Counted from the stretch's first letter, positions 17,920-27,989 are shown. The stretch: DNA of 64,000 bases from CAWBRT01 sp963791145 (GCA_963791145.1 CAWBRT010000011.1:858341-922340); one strand, 5' to 3'. Notes: generated by a model from the letters alone, not told the origin. Program-made: numbers and translations.

Positions 17920-19222
17920 CTAGTAACTGGCACTTTCATGCAATGCGAAGGTCAGGGCCATGCAGTCCGCTACTCCTCCCATCGTTAGCCCCGACCGGCG
18001 GTATTCCCGGTTGAGCGCGGCCAGCATGGGTTCCGGCGCCTGCTCCCGCTCCAAAACTCTCTGCAGAGACGCGCCGTCACTGCGAAGGCGGGCGAGGCCC
18101 TCGGGCCCACAACGGTGCACGGCGGTCGTATCTTCCACCTGTTGCATGAGAACCGCCATCAGATAGAAGCTGGCATGTTCAGCAGTCCAATTCGCCTCCA
18201 GAGCCTCCCGGTATCTCGGCCAAGCATGATCGAAGACGGCGGGCAGGCCTTGCTCGGCCTCAGCCCGGAGACCGCCCACACTGTGACGGCTCCGTATGAG
18301 GGCGCCATGAGAATCCTGCGATCCGAAGCGGGCGAAAAAACTACCGGCGGCCTTCGCAATCTCCTGGCTGAGCCTGGAGAACTGTCCGCCGCATTGGCAG
18401 GCAGCCATGAGCACGAGGCCGGAGAGGAAGATAAAACCTTTGTGGGCATTTGCCCGGATTTCCCGTGCCATGCGGTTCTCGGCAGCGATACCGGCCCGCA
18501 CGAAATCCTCGAGCGGACGTTGCCGCCGATGACACTCGAGAATGTCCTCGAAGTAGAGCGGCAGCAAGTCTGCCGAAGCCTTCATGCCGGCGTAGGAGAG
18601 ATCCGGGTGCGATCCGTTATCTTCACGGTCCACGAGACCCGGCTTGGGGGTAAGGTCAAGCTCGCGCAGAACCCCCAATCGCAGATTGGTTGCGAGGGAT
18701 TCCACTCGAATAAGGCGCGGGGATGGCACGAAAGGCCGGAGGAGAGAATCCACACGCTTCAGCAGTTCCGAGGTGGAATGGCGCCGCAGCAGGATGCACT
18801 CGCGTGCCGTCTCCGAACATACCAGGCACAATCGCGGCGCAAGCCCGAGCCCGCTGCGGTCGACCGACGAACCATTCGGACCGTAAACATCCACATCCAG
18901 CAGGCGTGCGGAGGGGCTGTCGCTCTCAACTGCGATGGCAGCTCTTTTGGCCTCGATGGGCGGCAGGTTGGAAGCCGCTACGTGGAATGGGCCGAGTACA
19001 TCTCTTCGGCTGAGCAGCACCTTCAGCCCGATGCTCCTGGCGCAGAGAATCCAGCGCCCCTCCGAGCAGGCGAGCTATGCCGGGGCGATGTTTGTCGGCT
19101 CCCGGAACATTGGCGCTGAGCAAAAGAAACGAGGCATGTTCCGATCCGTATTGGGCAAGGATGCGATCAAGCTCCTGCTGGCGCCCATCCCGCGCCTCCA
19201 GAAAATCCGCTTCCCTGCTCAT
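17920..19222 (-). CDS. CitX-CitG fusion for citrate lyase prosthetic-group synthesis and transfer (one frameshift)
   Basis: CitG makes triphosphoribosyl-dephospho-CoA and CitX attaches it to the citrate lyase carrier protein. The N-terminal ~170 residues are CitX-like: an opening MSREADFLEARDGRQQELDR, then ARLLDVDVYGPNG and the Cys-rich RLCLVCSETARECILLRRHS. The rest is CitG: LTPKPGLVDREDNGSH, DLSYAGMKASADLLPLYF and NAHKGFIFLSGLV, ending VADCMALTFALHES. The two halves are fused, as in the CitXG proteins of some bacteria. The frame shifts once near 19035-19040, between SLRQE and GLKVLLSRRDVLGP. The start ATG overlaps the citF stop (ATGA), so expression is coupled. It is the last gene of the operon. 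Confidence 0.88.
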
Positions 19223-20759
19223 TCGCAGACGCGGCGGACCACGTCGATGATGGAACCGTCGCGGTACTCGATTAGGGCTACTACCTCGTCGGTGAACTCG
19301 ACGGGCCTTGGCTCACCGGTGATCCGGGTAATCTCATCATGGAACTGGCGGATGTCCTTGAGGGGCAGGTCGGCGCCGCAGCAATTCCTTCTTCAAATCG
19401 ACATGCTTATCGGCGACGCAGATGCCGCGCTCGGTGACGATGACGTCCACGGTTTCGCCGGGCGTAGTGACGGTGGTCACGGCATCGCGAATGATGGGCA
19501 GTCGTCCCGCGCATCGAAGGCGCCACGATGATAGCCAGTTTTGCGCCCGCGGCGGCGTCGCAATGGCCTCCGGTATTGTGCAGGAGATAGCCGTTGGATT
19601 CCGTGTTGACGTTGACATTGAAGTCCACGTCCACCTCCGTAGCGCCGAGGATCACGCAGTCGAGCATGTTCACCACTTCCCCGCGATTGTAGGGATTGGC
19701 GTAGAGACTGGCGCTGATCTCCCGGTGCCCGGGGTTGCGGCGCAGAGATTCCACCGCTTTCAGGTCGAAGCACTGGACATCGAAGAGGGTCTCGAAGTAT
19801 CCCTCTTCCAGCATGTCCACGAAATATCCGGTAATTCCTCCACAGCCGAAACTGCCCTTGATCTTTTGCGCGGCCATCTTCTGGTGGACGAGATCGGCCA
19901 CGGCGAGCGAGGTGCCGCCTGCTCCTGTCTGGAACGAGAAACCGTCCTTGAGCAGCCCGGAAGCCTCAATGACTTCGGCTGCGTATCTTGCGATCAGCAA
20001 AGCCGCCGGGTCGCGGGCTAATCGCGTGGTGCTGGAGACGATCTTGTTCGGATCTCCCAGAGAATCGATCTTGACGACGTAATCCACTTCACTCTGGCCA
20101 ATGCTGATGGGAGCGGCTGGAAACGGCACCAGATTGTCGGTGACGGCGACGACCTTGTGGGCATAACGCGCGTCGACGCAGGCATAGCCCAGCGAGCCGC
20201 AAGCCGACGGTCCGTGAACCCCGTTCAGGTTGCCGGTGATATCACAGCATGGCGCCGCGATGAAAGCGGCATCGACCTGGACTTCTCCGGTCGCCAGGGA
20301 GCGGGCTCGTCCGCCATGGCTGCGCACCACGATGGGGCAGTCGAGTTGGCCCTTGCTGACCATTTCGGCGATGAGGCCGTTGACCCCGGTCTCAATGCGG
20401 GTAATCACCCCCTTGCGGATGTAGGGAATGATCTCCGCATTTACGGGGTGAACCGAGCTGGAGGCGATGCCCATGTCGCGCATCCCCATGGCATCCAGCT
20501 CCTTGACCAGCGTGTTCAGCAGCACGTCGCCGTTGCGCAGGGCATGATGAGTGGAGATGTTCATGCCGCTCCTCAATTCGCATTTCTCGATAGCGGCTCG
20601 CAATGAAGGCAGCAGCTTGCTTTCACCGGGACGGGAACGAACCAGTTGACGGGTGGCCCGCAGCACCTCCGGCTCGCGGCTCCAGGGATCCAGGTACGGG
20701 TCCAGAGAGCGCCCCCGCCAATTCGCCGGAATCTCGCGTCCGAGGCTATTTTTCGCCAT
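19219..20759 (-). CDS. citF: Citrate lyase alpha subunit (two frameshifts near the 3' end)
   Basis: CitF is the citrate:acetyl-ACP transferase of the citrate lyase complex. The body is highly typical: SGMNISTHHALRNGD, GMRDMGIASSSVHP, VDAAFIAAPCCDITGN, KGSFGCGGITGYFVDMLEEG and TESNGYLLHNTGGHCDAAAGAKL. Near 19500 an extra G in a GG run shifts the frame; the conserved continuation LPIIRDAVTTVTTPGETVDVIVT lies in the next frame. A second shift near 19385 precedes LPLKDIRQFHDEI ... SIIDVVRRVCE and a TGA at 19219. Together they reconstruct a ~513-residue protein, the expected length. Its start overlaps the end of citE by 14 bp and its stop overlaps the citXG start. Confidence 0.92.
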
Positions 20760-21670
20760 AGATCACCTCATCGGAAAGATCGTATTCCAGCAGGCCGAAG
20801 GCGATGCCTTCCCGAATCGTTCTGGCGGCACGCGTAACCACCGGCGCGTCGACCATCTTTCCTTTCATGGAAATGACGCCCGTTCCCATCTCCCGCGCCC
20901 GCTTGATGGCCTCCATCACCTCTAGAGCGTGGCGGATTTCTTCCTCCGTCGGACGGAAGACGTCATGCACAACTTCGATCTGCCGGGGATTGACCAGCGA
21001 CTTGCCGGTGAAACCCAGGCGCTTGACCAGCATGGTCTCAGCCCGCAAGGCGTCCATGTCGCTCACATCCGAGAAGATAGAATCGATGGCCTGCACCCCG
21101 GCGGCCTTGGCGGCCCAGACCACCTGGTTGCGGGCGGAAAATAGTTCCTCTCCCGACTTGGTGCGGTTGATCTCCATCGAGGCGGTGTAGTCCTCCGCGC
21201 CGAAGGCGAGCGCCACGAGGCGTGAAGATGCCCGGGCGGTCTCGACGCAATTGAGCACGCCCTGGGCGCTCTCGATGGACGGAATGATCTTGAAATGCCC
21301 GATATCGATGCCCAGCTTCTCCTCGTGTTCGGTGAGCAGGGTGTCGAGTCTCTCCACCAACTCGGGACTGTCGGCTTTGGGCAGGCGGATGCCATCGGGT
21401 AGCGCGGGCAGGATCTCGTCGAGATCGGCGGCGCCGTAAGCCGTGTCGAGTGGATTGATGCGCACGAACATTTCCTTGTTCCGGTCCTGGTAGAAGCGCA
21501 GGAAGTTTCGAGTCAGCACCCGGGCAGCATCCTTTTCCACCAAGGGCACCGCGTCTTCCAGGTCGATCATGACGACATCGGCTTCGAAGACCGGGAATGT
21601 TCTGCAGCATGCCCGGCATGTTACCCGGCACGTAGAGCAGCGAGCGACGTAGTTTAATGCTGGCGTTCAT
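20746..21670 (-). CDS. citE: Citrate lyase beta subunit (one frameshift)
   Basis: CitE cleaves citryl-ACP to oxaloacetate and acetyl-ACP. The N-terminus RRSLLYVPGNMPGMLQNIP is followed, after a one-base shift near 21597, by VFEADVVMIDLEDAVP, FVRINPLDT, IIPSIESAQGVLN with a metal-ligand Glu, AFGAEDYTASM, and GKSLVNPRQIEVVHDVF. The C-terminal half is the usual substrate-capping region. Without the shift it would be ~308 residues, close to the standard size. It lies between the PPC-domain gene (7-bp gap) and citF (overlap). Presence of CitD and CitF marks it as true citrate lyase rather than a stand-alone CoA-ester lyase. Confidence 0.92.
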
Positions 21671-21676
21671 GGCAGC

Positions 21677-22150
21677 TCACCATTGTTCATCGATGTAAAT
21701 GGTGTCCACTCCGCTGCTAGCGGAGCGGTGAACTTGTATGCCCTGCACGAGGTACTCGGCCAGTACGATTTCGCAGGTGGTAAATACCTCCGCCTCTACC
21801 AGGCGTCCACCCACTACGTCGCCGTTCGACTTGGAGCCGAGGATATAGAATTGGCCGGCAAGCTGCTTTTCGGCATTAGGAGCGATGTTGCCTTCCAGGG
21901 CCATCAGTTCCAGCGGCCCCTCCAGGCGCGTGGTCTTGAAGCGGGCTTCGGTCATTGGCAGGTGGGCGCCCGCCAGTATGCCGGTAAACTCCACGTCGCG
22001 AACCGAGCCGACCGCCGAAACGAGGGAGGCGAAGGGAAGCTCCTTGGAGTGTGCGAAATCGACCAGTGCCTCGGTGATCTTGGCGCCCGAATTGAGCTTG
22101 ATAATGAATCGCCTTCCCGTGGTGCACTCCCGGTACCAGAGTTTTTGCAT
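21677..22150 (-). CDS. PPC (DUF296) domain protein inside the citrate lyase operon
   Basis: A 157-residue single-domain protein of the plants-and-prokaryotes-conserved family, whose bacterial members form trimers of unknown function. Supporting features: an opening strand FIIKLNSGAKITEALVDFA, FASLVSAVGSVRDVEF at about 45-60, AGAHLPM at about 67, LEGPLELMALEGNIA at about 83, and HxxG-like GQFYILGSKSNGDVVGGRL at about 105, ending EIVLAEYL. There is no AT-hook or other DNA-binding part. ATG 22150 has GAGGAG five bases upstream; an in-frame GTG at 22156 overlaps that box and is less likely. It lies exactly between citD and citE, with 2-bp and 6-bp gaps, so it is cotranscribed. Its role there is unknown. 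Confidence 0.88.
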   Translation of the reverse strand: MQKLWYRECTTGRRFIIKLNSGAKITEALVDFAHSKELPFASLVSAVGSVRDVEFTGILAGAHLPMTEARFKTTRLEGPLELMALEGNIAPNAEKQLAGQFYILGSKSNGDVVGGRLVEAEVFTTCEIVLAEYLVQGIQVHRSASSGVDTIYIDEQW

Positions 22151-22152
22151 AA

Positions 22153-22416
22153 TCACTCCTCTGCCGCCCGGCGGATTGCGGTTTCGATCCTCGCCACAAT
22201 GGCATAATCGAGCGCGCCCCGGTCCGAGACCTGTATGCGGCCCGCGCTGACTTGAAGCTCTTTCAACGTTTCGGAGATCCGGGCGCGAATCAGGTGTTCG
22301 AATTGTTTCTTCACGGTCGATTCGATTTCGACCTGCAGCTTGTCGCTGGGCTCTACCACCACCATGAGATCGCTGGACTGCATGGTACCCGCGCTGGCCT
22401 TACGCCTGATTTGCAT
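22153..22416 (-). CDS. citD: Citrate lyase acyl carrier protein (gamma subunit)
   Basis: An 87-residue carrier protein that holds the 2'-(5''-triphosphoribosyl)-3'-dephospho-CoA group. The attachment region reads AGTMQSSDLMVVV, where Ser14 aligns with the modified serine of enterobacterial CitD (AGTLESGD). Also typical are STVKKQFEHLIRARI and DRGALDYAIVARIETAIRRA. GGAGG is found eight to nine bases before the ATG. It is 3 bp after citC and 2 bp before the PPC gene. Confidence 0.93.
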   Translation of the reverse strand: MQIRRKASAGTMQSSDLMVVVEPSDKLQVEIESTVKKQFEHLIRARISETLKELQVSAGRIQVSDRGALDYAIVARIETAIRRAAEE

Positions 22417-22419
22417 AAG

Positions 22420-23422
22420 CTAGGCCTCCTTCATCTCGTTTCGCAGCCGCTCGGCAATGGCGTGCGATGCCGGCGACTGCAGAAATTTCAGCGTGGCATC
22501 CGGAACCAGAGGCTTCAGCGCCTCTATATCGCCCGCGGCGAAGGCTTTGCGCACTCGCGTCGCGCTGATGGGCAGTCCCCCTTCCAGAATGCGAGGCAAT
22601 TCTACCCAGTCTATGCCATTTGCCTTGAGTATCTCGGCCATCATCTTGTTATAGGCTGCCGTAACCGGGCATAGCGGCTCCTGGCCGACAAACCGGCGCA
22701 CGATGTGGAAAGGCGGGGCTATGCGCTGGGCGAACAGCAGCAGGTCTATCTGCATCTGGGCCGCCGCGACTTCGTCCAGCCGCTTCAAGAAGTACGCCGG
22801 AAAGGTGCCCGCACTCACGGCATAACGCGACGTGTCCAGAACAGTTACATTCCGCAGATGCGCCGTCGCTTCCTGCGCCAGGCGGAATCTCGCGGCAAAG
22901 GGAAACACCGAGCGCTCTTCGCGCACCACGAACAGGTAGAGTCGATCTACCTGCCGGGCCGCGCATTCCACCAGGTAAAGATGCCCGAGGGTGAACGGAT
23001 TGCCATTCACGACAACGGCCCCGTTATGTCCCTCACTTACCTCCTGAGACATGGCCGGCCAGATACGCCTCCAGCCCGGGACCGTGCTCCAGCAGCGCAG
23101 CCTGGCCGTGGGTGACGAGCAATCGAAAATTCAGGGACTCAAAAGTGGCCACGTTCTGGGGCAAGGTAAAGACGAAGACGGTGTCGTGCCCCGCGGACAT
23201 CGCCGAGACCATGAGCTGCGTGACCAATTCACCCAGCGTATCCGTGCCTTGATGAGAGGGGGCGATGGCCAGCATCTTAAGGACATATCCGGCGCGGGCG
23301 CCACAGGCGACCAGCTTGCCGTTCTCGAACAGACCGACCAGATCGTCGAACTCAGGCTCAAAGCGCAACCCCTGAGACTCGATCAGCTCCCGTGCTTCCT
23401 TCAGGTCGGGTCGGTCGAACAA
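22420..23422 (-). CDS. citC: [Citrate (pro-3S)-lyase] ligase (frame interrupted)
   Basis: CitC acetylates the citrate lyase carrier group with ATP and acetate, activating the complex. The N-terminal ~125 residues form the GNAT-like domain (LIESQGLRFEPEFDDLVGLFENGKLVACGA, MLAIAPSHQGTDTLGELV). The rest is the nucleotidyltransferase domain with NGNPFTLGHLYLVE and ISATRVRKAF. The two parts are in different frames with a 20-bp overlap at 23033-23052. Elsewhere CitC is one chain of about 340 residues, so a one-base error near 23040 is likelier than a true split, though an ATG at 23052 could restart translation. The gene begins with TTG 23422 behind AGAGAGG. It is first in the operon. Confidence 0.9.
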
Positions 23423-23771
23423 AACAGTACCTCTCTCCTCAATGCTTCAAAAGTTCGCTTTTGGTGTTCAGGCAGCCTGATCCACCCGTGCCGCAGCGAA
23501 GCAACAACCGCACTCGAGAATTAACGCGAGGAATCAATCGCCGAACTTGCGCCACTTACGGGTATGGAATGTAAGTTAGACACACTCCCACTTTGATGAT
23601 CCATCCTGGCATGGTGATCAAGCCGTGACCGGAGTCACTATACCAATGTGACTGCACGATTTCTCAAAGGGAGAGTGCTGAACACCGCCAGGCTGTCGGA
23701 GATGAGACTTTGGATATAAAGTAGACTATGCGCCCATTTGCACGGCATTTATTCGAAGGAAGGAACCCACA
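23423..23771. promoter_or_regulatory. Divergent promoter region between citC and the lactate/malate dehydrogenase gene
   Basis: About 350 bp separate two divergent units. It contains GTGAC-CGGA-GTCAC at 23625-23638, and AGTCAC repeated as GTGACT nine bases further on, so three GTGAC half-sites lie within about 30 bp. These could be an operator, but no regulator is known. No gene-like frame was found. Confidence 0.35.
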
Positions 23772-24855
23772 ATGAATTTTTCCGCCAGCGTCATTCGAGA
23801 ACAGATCACCAGCATCCTCAGCGCCTGGAAGATGAAGCCGGAGCTGATCGAGATCACGGCCGAAATCATGACGGACACCGACTTGGCCGGCATCGACTCG
23901 CATGGCATCTCGATGCTCACCTGGTACGAAGGAAAGGTGCTGAACGGAACCTTGCAGCTGCAGGTGGATCCGCGGGTGATTCGCGACAACGCGGCGACCG
24001 CTCTGATCGATGCAGGCGGTGGATTGGGCCATCCGGCGGCAGCCATGGCTGCGCGTATGGCGGCGGACAAGGCAGGTATCTACGGGGTGGGGAGCGTGGG
24101 CGTCACCAACTCGCATCACTTCGGTCCCGCGGGATATTACGTCAAGCTCATCAGCGATCGCGGCTTCATCGGCATGGGCATGTGCCAGTCGCGCACGCTT
24201 GCTATGCTGCCGACACGCTCCAAAACGCGCGTCTTCGGCACCAATCCGATTGCCTGCGCCGCGCCGGCGCGCCGTAATCCCCCATTCCTCCTCGATATGG
24301 CGACTACCACGGTTGCCGCCCAAAAAGTGAAGGTCTACGGATACAAAGGAATTCCCTTGCCGGCGGGATGGGTGCTGGATGAAAACGGTAAGCCGGTCTG
24401 CGATGGAGCAGTCGCCACCGACAACATTTTCAATACAGGAAAAGGCGGCCTGAGCCCGCTCGGCGGCACGGCAGAGATGCGAAGCCACAAAGGATACGGG
24501 CTGGGAATGATGGTGCAGATTCTCGGAAGCACGCTGGTCGGGGGTTCGTTCGCCCCTATCGATGCACCGCGCGGCGCCATGGAAAAAGGCGACAACATCG
24601 GGCACTTCTTCCTGGCCATCGATCCCAAGTGCTTTCAGGCCCGCCGGCGCCTTCGAGAGCGACCTGGATAACATGATCGACTACCTGCACGCGCAACCGC
24701 CGGTCGATCCGGAAGAGCCGGTACTGGTTCCCGGTGATCCCGAATTGCTGTCGCGGCAACAAAGATCTAAGGAAGGGATTCCGATATCCGCAGCCCTGGT
24801 GGAACAGATTCGCAGCATCTGCGGGCGTTGCGGGGCGCCGTTCCTGCTGTCCTGA
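23772..24855 (+). CDS. Type-2 malate/L-lactate/ureidoglycolate dehydrogenase family (one frameshift)
   Basis: NAD(P)-dependent oxidoreductase of the Ldh_2 fold, which oxidises malate, sulfolactate, ureidoglycolate or similar 2-hydroxy acids. Visible are GIDSHGISML with the catalytic His at about 44, GHPAAAMAARMAADKA, TNSHHFGPAGYYVKL at about 115, GTNPIACAAPA at about 157, and SHKGYGLGMMVQIL at about 240. The frame changes near 24645 in a GCCC run (one extra C); the continuation GAFESDLDNMIDYL and ending GIPISAALVEQI is the typical C-terminus. Reconstructed length is about 360 residues. It is a paralogue of 41402-42469. It is divergent from the citrate lyase operon, so a malate- or citramalate-like substrate is plausible but unproven. 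Confidence 0.88.
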
Positions 24856-24889
24856 CTCCATGCTGTTCAGTGTTACCTGGAGACGAACA

Positions 24890-24972
24890 GCCCCACGTCA
24901 GCCCAACAGCAGGGCGGGACCTCCACCCCAGCAGACGAACAAAGCGGCTGCTGGGGACCCCGGACGTGGGGC
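24890..24972. repeat. Nested palindromic intergenic repeat
   Basis: An outer perfect 10-bp dyad (GCCCCACGTC / GACGTGGGGC) encloses an inner perfect 9-bp dyad (CCCCAGCAG / CTGCTGGGG), ending GTGGGGCACCC. The same ending occurs at about 8066-8077. It lies between convergent genes and could also form a terminator-like structure. Confidence 0.7.
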
Positions 24973-25021
24973 ACCCTCCGAGAGATGTGTTTGTGATTAC
25001 AGTGTTTGCAACGAGTGGCGG

Positions 25022-26350
25022 CTAGCGCTTTCCGCTGGCCTCCGCGGTGCTGGCCGCCGCTTCCTGCGTACTTGGCACAGACTTGCTGACTTTCACGGTG
25101 AACAATGTCATCAGCGCTCCGGAGAAAGCCAGCAGCGACAACCCGCAAAGGCCGCCCTTGAAACTGTTCGTGAAGTATTTGAACCAGCCCACCATGTACG
25201 GCCCTGCCCAACCGCCAAGGTTTCCCACCGAGTTGATAAAGGCAATTCCAGCGGCGGCTCCGGCTCCGCTCAGGTAAGCCGCGGGTATCGGCCAGAATGG
25301 TCCCTTGACTCCCATGATGCCGATGGTGGCGACACACAGCATGACAATGGCGCCGAGGGTGGGTCCGAGCAAGCCGGCGACGCCCAATCCCAGGCTGGTA
25401 ATCAGCAGGCTGGCAATCAGATGCCATTTACGCTCTTTGAAGCGGTCGGAGAAGTAGCCGATCGTCAGCATTCCTACGCAGCCGAATAAATAAGGGACGA
25501 ACATGATCAAACCGGTCTGCATCGTCGAGAAGCCCAGTTGCTTGATGATCTGCGGCATGAACATGGAGAGGCCGTAATTGGAGCCGACATTGGCAAAGTA
25601 GATGAAACCGAAAGCCCAGATGAGCGGGTTGGTGAACATTTTCCCGACGCCACTCTCGGTCTTCTTCACGGCGATCTTTTCGCGATCGGTTTCCAGTTCG
25701 CGTTCCAGCCAGCGTTTCTCGCTCTCCGTGAGCCAGGATGCTTGTGACGGCCTGTCCGGCAGAACGAACAGAACAACCAGGGGCAACAGGAGCGCCGGCA
25801 GCCCCTCCAGCAGGAACAGCCACTGCCAGCCCTTGAGGCCAAGCGCTCCATTGAGCTGCATGATCCCGGTCGAAACGGGAGCGCCGACAGCCAGGGCCAG
25901 CGGGATGGCCAAATGCCACTGGGAAATAACGCGTGCCCGGTAGCGAGCCGGAAACCAGCAGGTCAGGTACAAAATCACTCCTGGCGCGAAGCCTGCCTCC
26001 GCCACCCCCAGAATAAAGCGCAGCGCCAAAAAGCTCTTAGGCCCCTGGACCCACATCATGGCGCAGGCGACTAAACCCCAGGAGAAGAGAATTCGGGCAA
26101 TCCAGCGGCGAGCGCCAACGCGGACCAGCATCAGATTGCTGGGAACCTCAAAAAGGAAATAGCCGATAAAGAAGATTCCCGCCCCGAGTCCATAGGTGTA
26201 CGCGTTGAGCCCGAGATCCTTGTTCATCGTCAGGGCGGCGAAGCTGACATTCACGCGATCAACGTAGGCGATGATGAAGAGCATCATTAAAAAGGGTACT
26301 AGCCGCACGAAAAGCTTTCGCATGATTCGCTGTTCGCTGACCTGGTCCAT
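25022..26350 (-). CDS. MFS transporter, anion:cation symporter type
   Basis: A 442-residue, twelve-helix transporter of the ACS group, which takes up organic anions such as hexuronates, tartrate, phthalate or glucarate. Family signatures: FLMMLFIIAYVDRVNVSFA near the start, FFIGYFLFEVPSNLMLVRVGARRW at about 70-93, and GVAEAGFAPGVILYLTCWFP at about 125-145, then a long central loop before helix 7. ATG 26350 follows GAGGAG at six bases and removes a short acidic leader. No frame break is present. It is the last gene of the CoA-transferase, MaoC and SDR cluster, which suggests it imports that pathway's acid. Two further ACS/MFS genes lie at 44262 and 42560. Confidence 0.9.
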   Translation of the reverse strand: MDQVSEQRIMRKLFVRLVPFLMMLFIIAYVDRVNVSFAALTMNKDLGLNAYTYGLGAGIFFIGYFLFEVPSNLMLVRVGARRWIARILFSWGLVACAMMWVQGPKSFLALRFILGVAEAGFAPGVILYLTCWFPARYRARVISQWHLAIPLALAVGAPVSTGIMQLNGALGLKGWQWLFLLEGLPALLLPLVVLFVLPDRPSQASWLTESEKRWLERELETDREKIAVKKTESGVGKMFTNPLIWAFGFIYFANVGSNYGLSMFMPQIIKQLGFSTMQTGLIMFVPYLFGCVGMLTIGYFSDRFKERKWHLIASLLITSLGLGVAGLLGPTLGAIVMLCVATIGIMGVKGPFWPIPAAYLSGAGAAAGIAFINSVGNLGGWAGPYMVGWFKYFTNSFKGGLCGLSLLAFSGALMTLFTVKVSKSVPSTQEAAASTAEASGKR

Positions 26351-26704
26351 GTCATTCTCCTCATCGCTCACCGGTAAACAGGCTTATGCCTCTTCGCCCA
26401 CAGAGCCTTCCCTGATGATCTGTCGAAGTATAAGCTCGTTCCTGCCGGCTGAGAAGGTGTTTCCATATTCGCGACCGGGCCGGCTAAACACAGCGGCGGA
26501 TGAGCGGAACCCAAATTCTTCCGGCATCCGTAAGGCGAAGAAAAAAATTGCCAGATGGTGAAGCTCGTCGAGACCTCGGCGCCGCCTTCTTCTTGGGGAA
26601 AACCCGGCACCGTCTTGGCGAGAAACTTCTTTCCATCTGGCTCTGCCCCGTACCAAACGAAAGGTCACGCCTCACTTCCGGCACGGGTTCTGCAGGTGCG
26701 GGCA
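26351..26704. other. Gap with a possible decayed coding remnant
   Basis: On the minus strand a frame at about 26384-26520 reads like the end of a real protein (SAGRNELILRQIIREG, faintly like an acyl-CoA dehydrogenase C-terminus), with protein-like stretches upstream in other frames. No family could be assigned with any certainty. Otherwise nothing was recognised here. Confidence 0.25.
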
Positions 26705-27466
26705 CTAGCCCCGGCCGATCAAGGGCATCTTAGTCGCCATGACCAGCATGAACTGAACATTGGCTTCCAGAGGAAGAGACGCCATATACACGACGGCGCG
26801 GGCAACGTCCTCGGGATCCATCGTGGGTTCGGGCATCCTCGTGCCGTTCGCCTGGGGAACGCCTTTTTCCATATTCCCTGTCATTTCGGTCGCTGCATTG
26901 CCAATGTCGATCTGACCACAGGCAATGTTGTACTTCCGGCCGTCGAGGGAGGTCGCTTTGGTAAGACCGGTGATGCCGTGTTTGGTGGAGGTGTAGGGGG
27001 CGGAGTTTGGCCGAGGGCTGTGCGCCCCAACCGAACCATTGTTGATGATGCGCCCGCCCTGCGGCTCCTGGGCCTTCATGATTTTGAATGCCTGCTGCGT
27101 GCAAAGGAACGTTCCGGTCATGTTGGTATCGAGAACGGCCTTCCAGTGCTCGAACTCCAGATCCTCGAGCAGCACGCCTTTGCCGCCAAAGCCGGCGTTA
27201 TTGAACAGCAAGTCGAGGCGGCCGAACTTCTCTTTCGTTTTGGCAAAAAGCGCAGCGACGGACTCAGGCTCGGTGACATTGGCAGCTACGGCGAGCACTT
27301 CGGTAACGGGGCTGGCCTGCTTGATTTCAGCCACGGTCGTTTCCAACCGCTCCATGCGGCGGCCGGCAAGAACCAGCGAGTATCCTTCTTTAGCGAGAGC
27401 AATAGAGACCACCTTGCCGATGCCGCTACCTGCTCCGGTGATGAGTGCAATCTTCGGTGAGCCCAT
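26705..27466 (-). CDS. SDR family oxidoreductase, paralogue of 4176-4934
   Basis: A 253-residue SDR with TGAGSGIGKVVS at the N-terminus, NNAGFGGKG at about 90, the catalytic Ser in NNGSVGAH and YTSTK at about 160. ATG follows AGGGAGG. It shares with the SDR at 4176 an unusual C-terminal half (KYNIACGQIDIGNAATEM ... QANGTRMPEP ... MPLIGRG) in place of the common G-Q-DGG ending, so both belong to one subfamily. It is 15 bp downstream of the MaoC gene and in series with a CoA-transferase, suggesting oxidation of a hydroxyacyl-CoA or hydroxy acid. Frame intact although the flanking genes are not. Confidence 0.88.
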   Translation of the reverse strand: MGSPKIALITGAGSGIGKVVSIALAKEGYSLVLAGRRMERLETTVAEIKQASPVTEVLAVAANVTEPESVAALFAKTKEKFGRLDLLFNNAGFGGKGVLLEDLEFEHWKAVLDTNMTGTFLCTQQAFKIMKAQEPQGGRIINNGSVGAHSPRPNSAPYTSTKHGITGLTKATSLDGRKYNIACGQIDIGNAATEMTGNMEKGVPQANGTRMPEPTMDPEDVARAVVYMASLPLEANVQFMLVMATKMPLIGRG

Positions 27467-27481
27467 TATTTTCCTCCCTGT

Positions 27482-27989
27482 TCATTGGGTCCGATCTGCG
27501 GGCCCATGCATCGCTTCGGGCATACACCCCCGCTTGTAGACCAGGACAATCCGCTTGAAATTCGATAACCACTTTCCCGTCCTGCGTGAAACCCGTCGTC
27601 TTGAAGGTCACGATACCCACCTCGGGCTTGGATTTCGAGTCTCGCTTCTCGAGAACTTCACTCTGCGAATAAACGGTTTCGCCCTCGAACAAAGGATTCG
27701 GCAGGCGCACCTCATCCCAGCCCAAATTGTCATCGAGTTCAGAGAGATGTCGCTGACTGACTGGCCTGTCACTAACGCGAGCGTGAATGTAGCAACAACT
27801 ATCGGCCGTCCGAATGCTCGATTTTGCTGCAATGGCATGGTCGATAGTGGACGGGATTGGTATTCATTGTGAGATAGTGAACCAAATATTGTCTGTAGCG
27901 GTCACAGTGCGGCCCAGTCGATGACGATAAATATCTCCGACCTCGAAATCTTCGTAGTACCGGCCTTGCCAACCTTCTTTAATTGCCAT
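27482..27989 (-). CDS. MaoC-like (R)-specific hydratase/dehydratase (multiply frameshifted)
   Basis: Hot-dog fold hydratase that adds or removes water on an enoyl-CoA. Segments recognisable in successive frames: MAIKEGWQGRYYEDFEVGD and GRTVTATDNIWFT (start at 27989 behind GGGAG), LTMNTNPVH, D-H-A-I-A-A-K, GRPIVVATFTLALVTGQSV, GWDEVRLPNPLFEGETVY, SKPEVGIVTFKT and, after an extra T at 27557, KRIVLVYKRG. That is about 169 residues, the normal length for the mesaconyl-/itaconyl-CoA-hydratase-like branch. At least five frame changes are needed, near 27873, 27850, 27815, 27725 and 27557, while the codons themselves are well conserved, which favours sequence errors over decay. It sits between CoA-transferase B and an SDR. 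Confidence 0.75.

Noticed and set aside
23033..23052. CitC as two genuinely separate overlapping proteins
   Set aside because: Possible in principle, but CitC is a single chain elsewhere and several genes of the same operon carry one-base frame changes, so an error is simpler.
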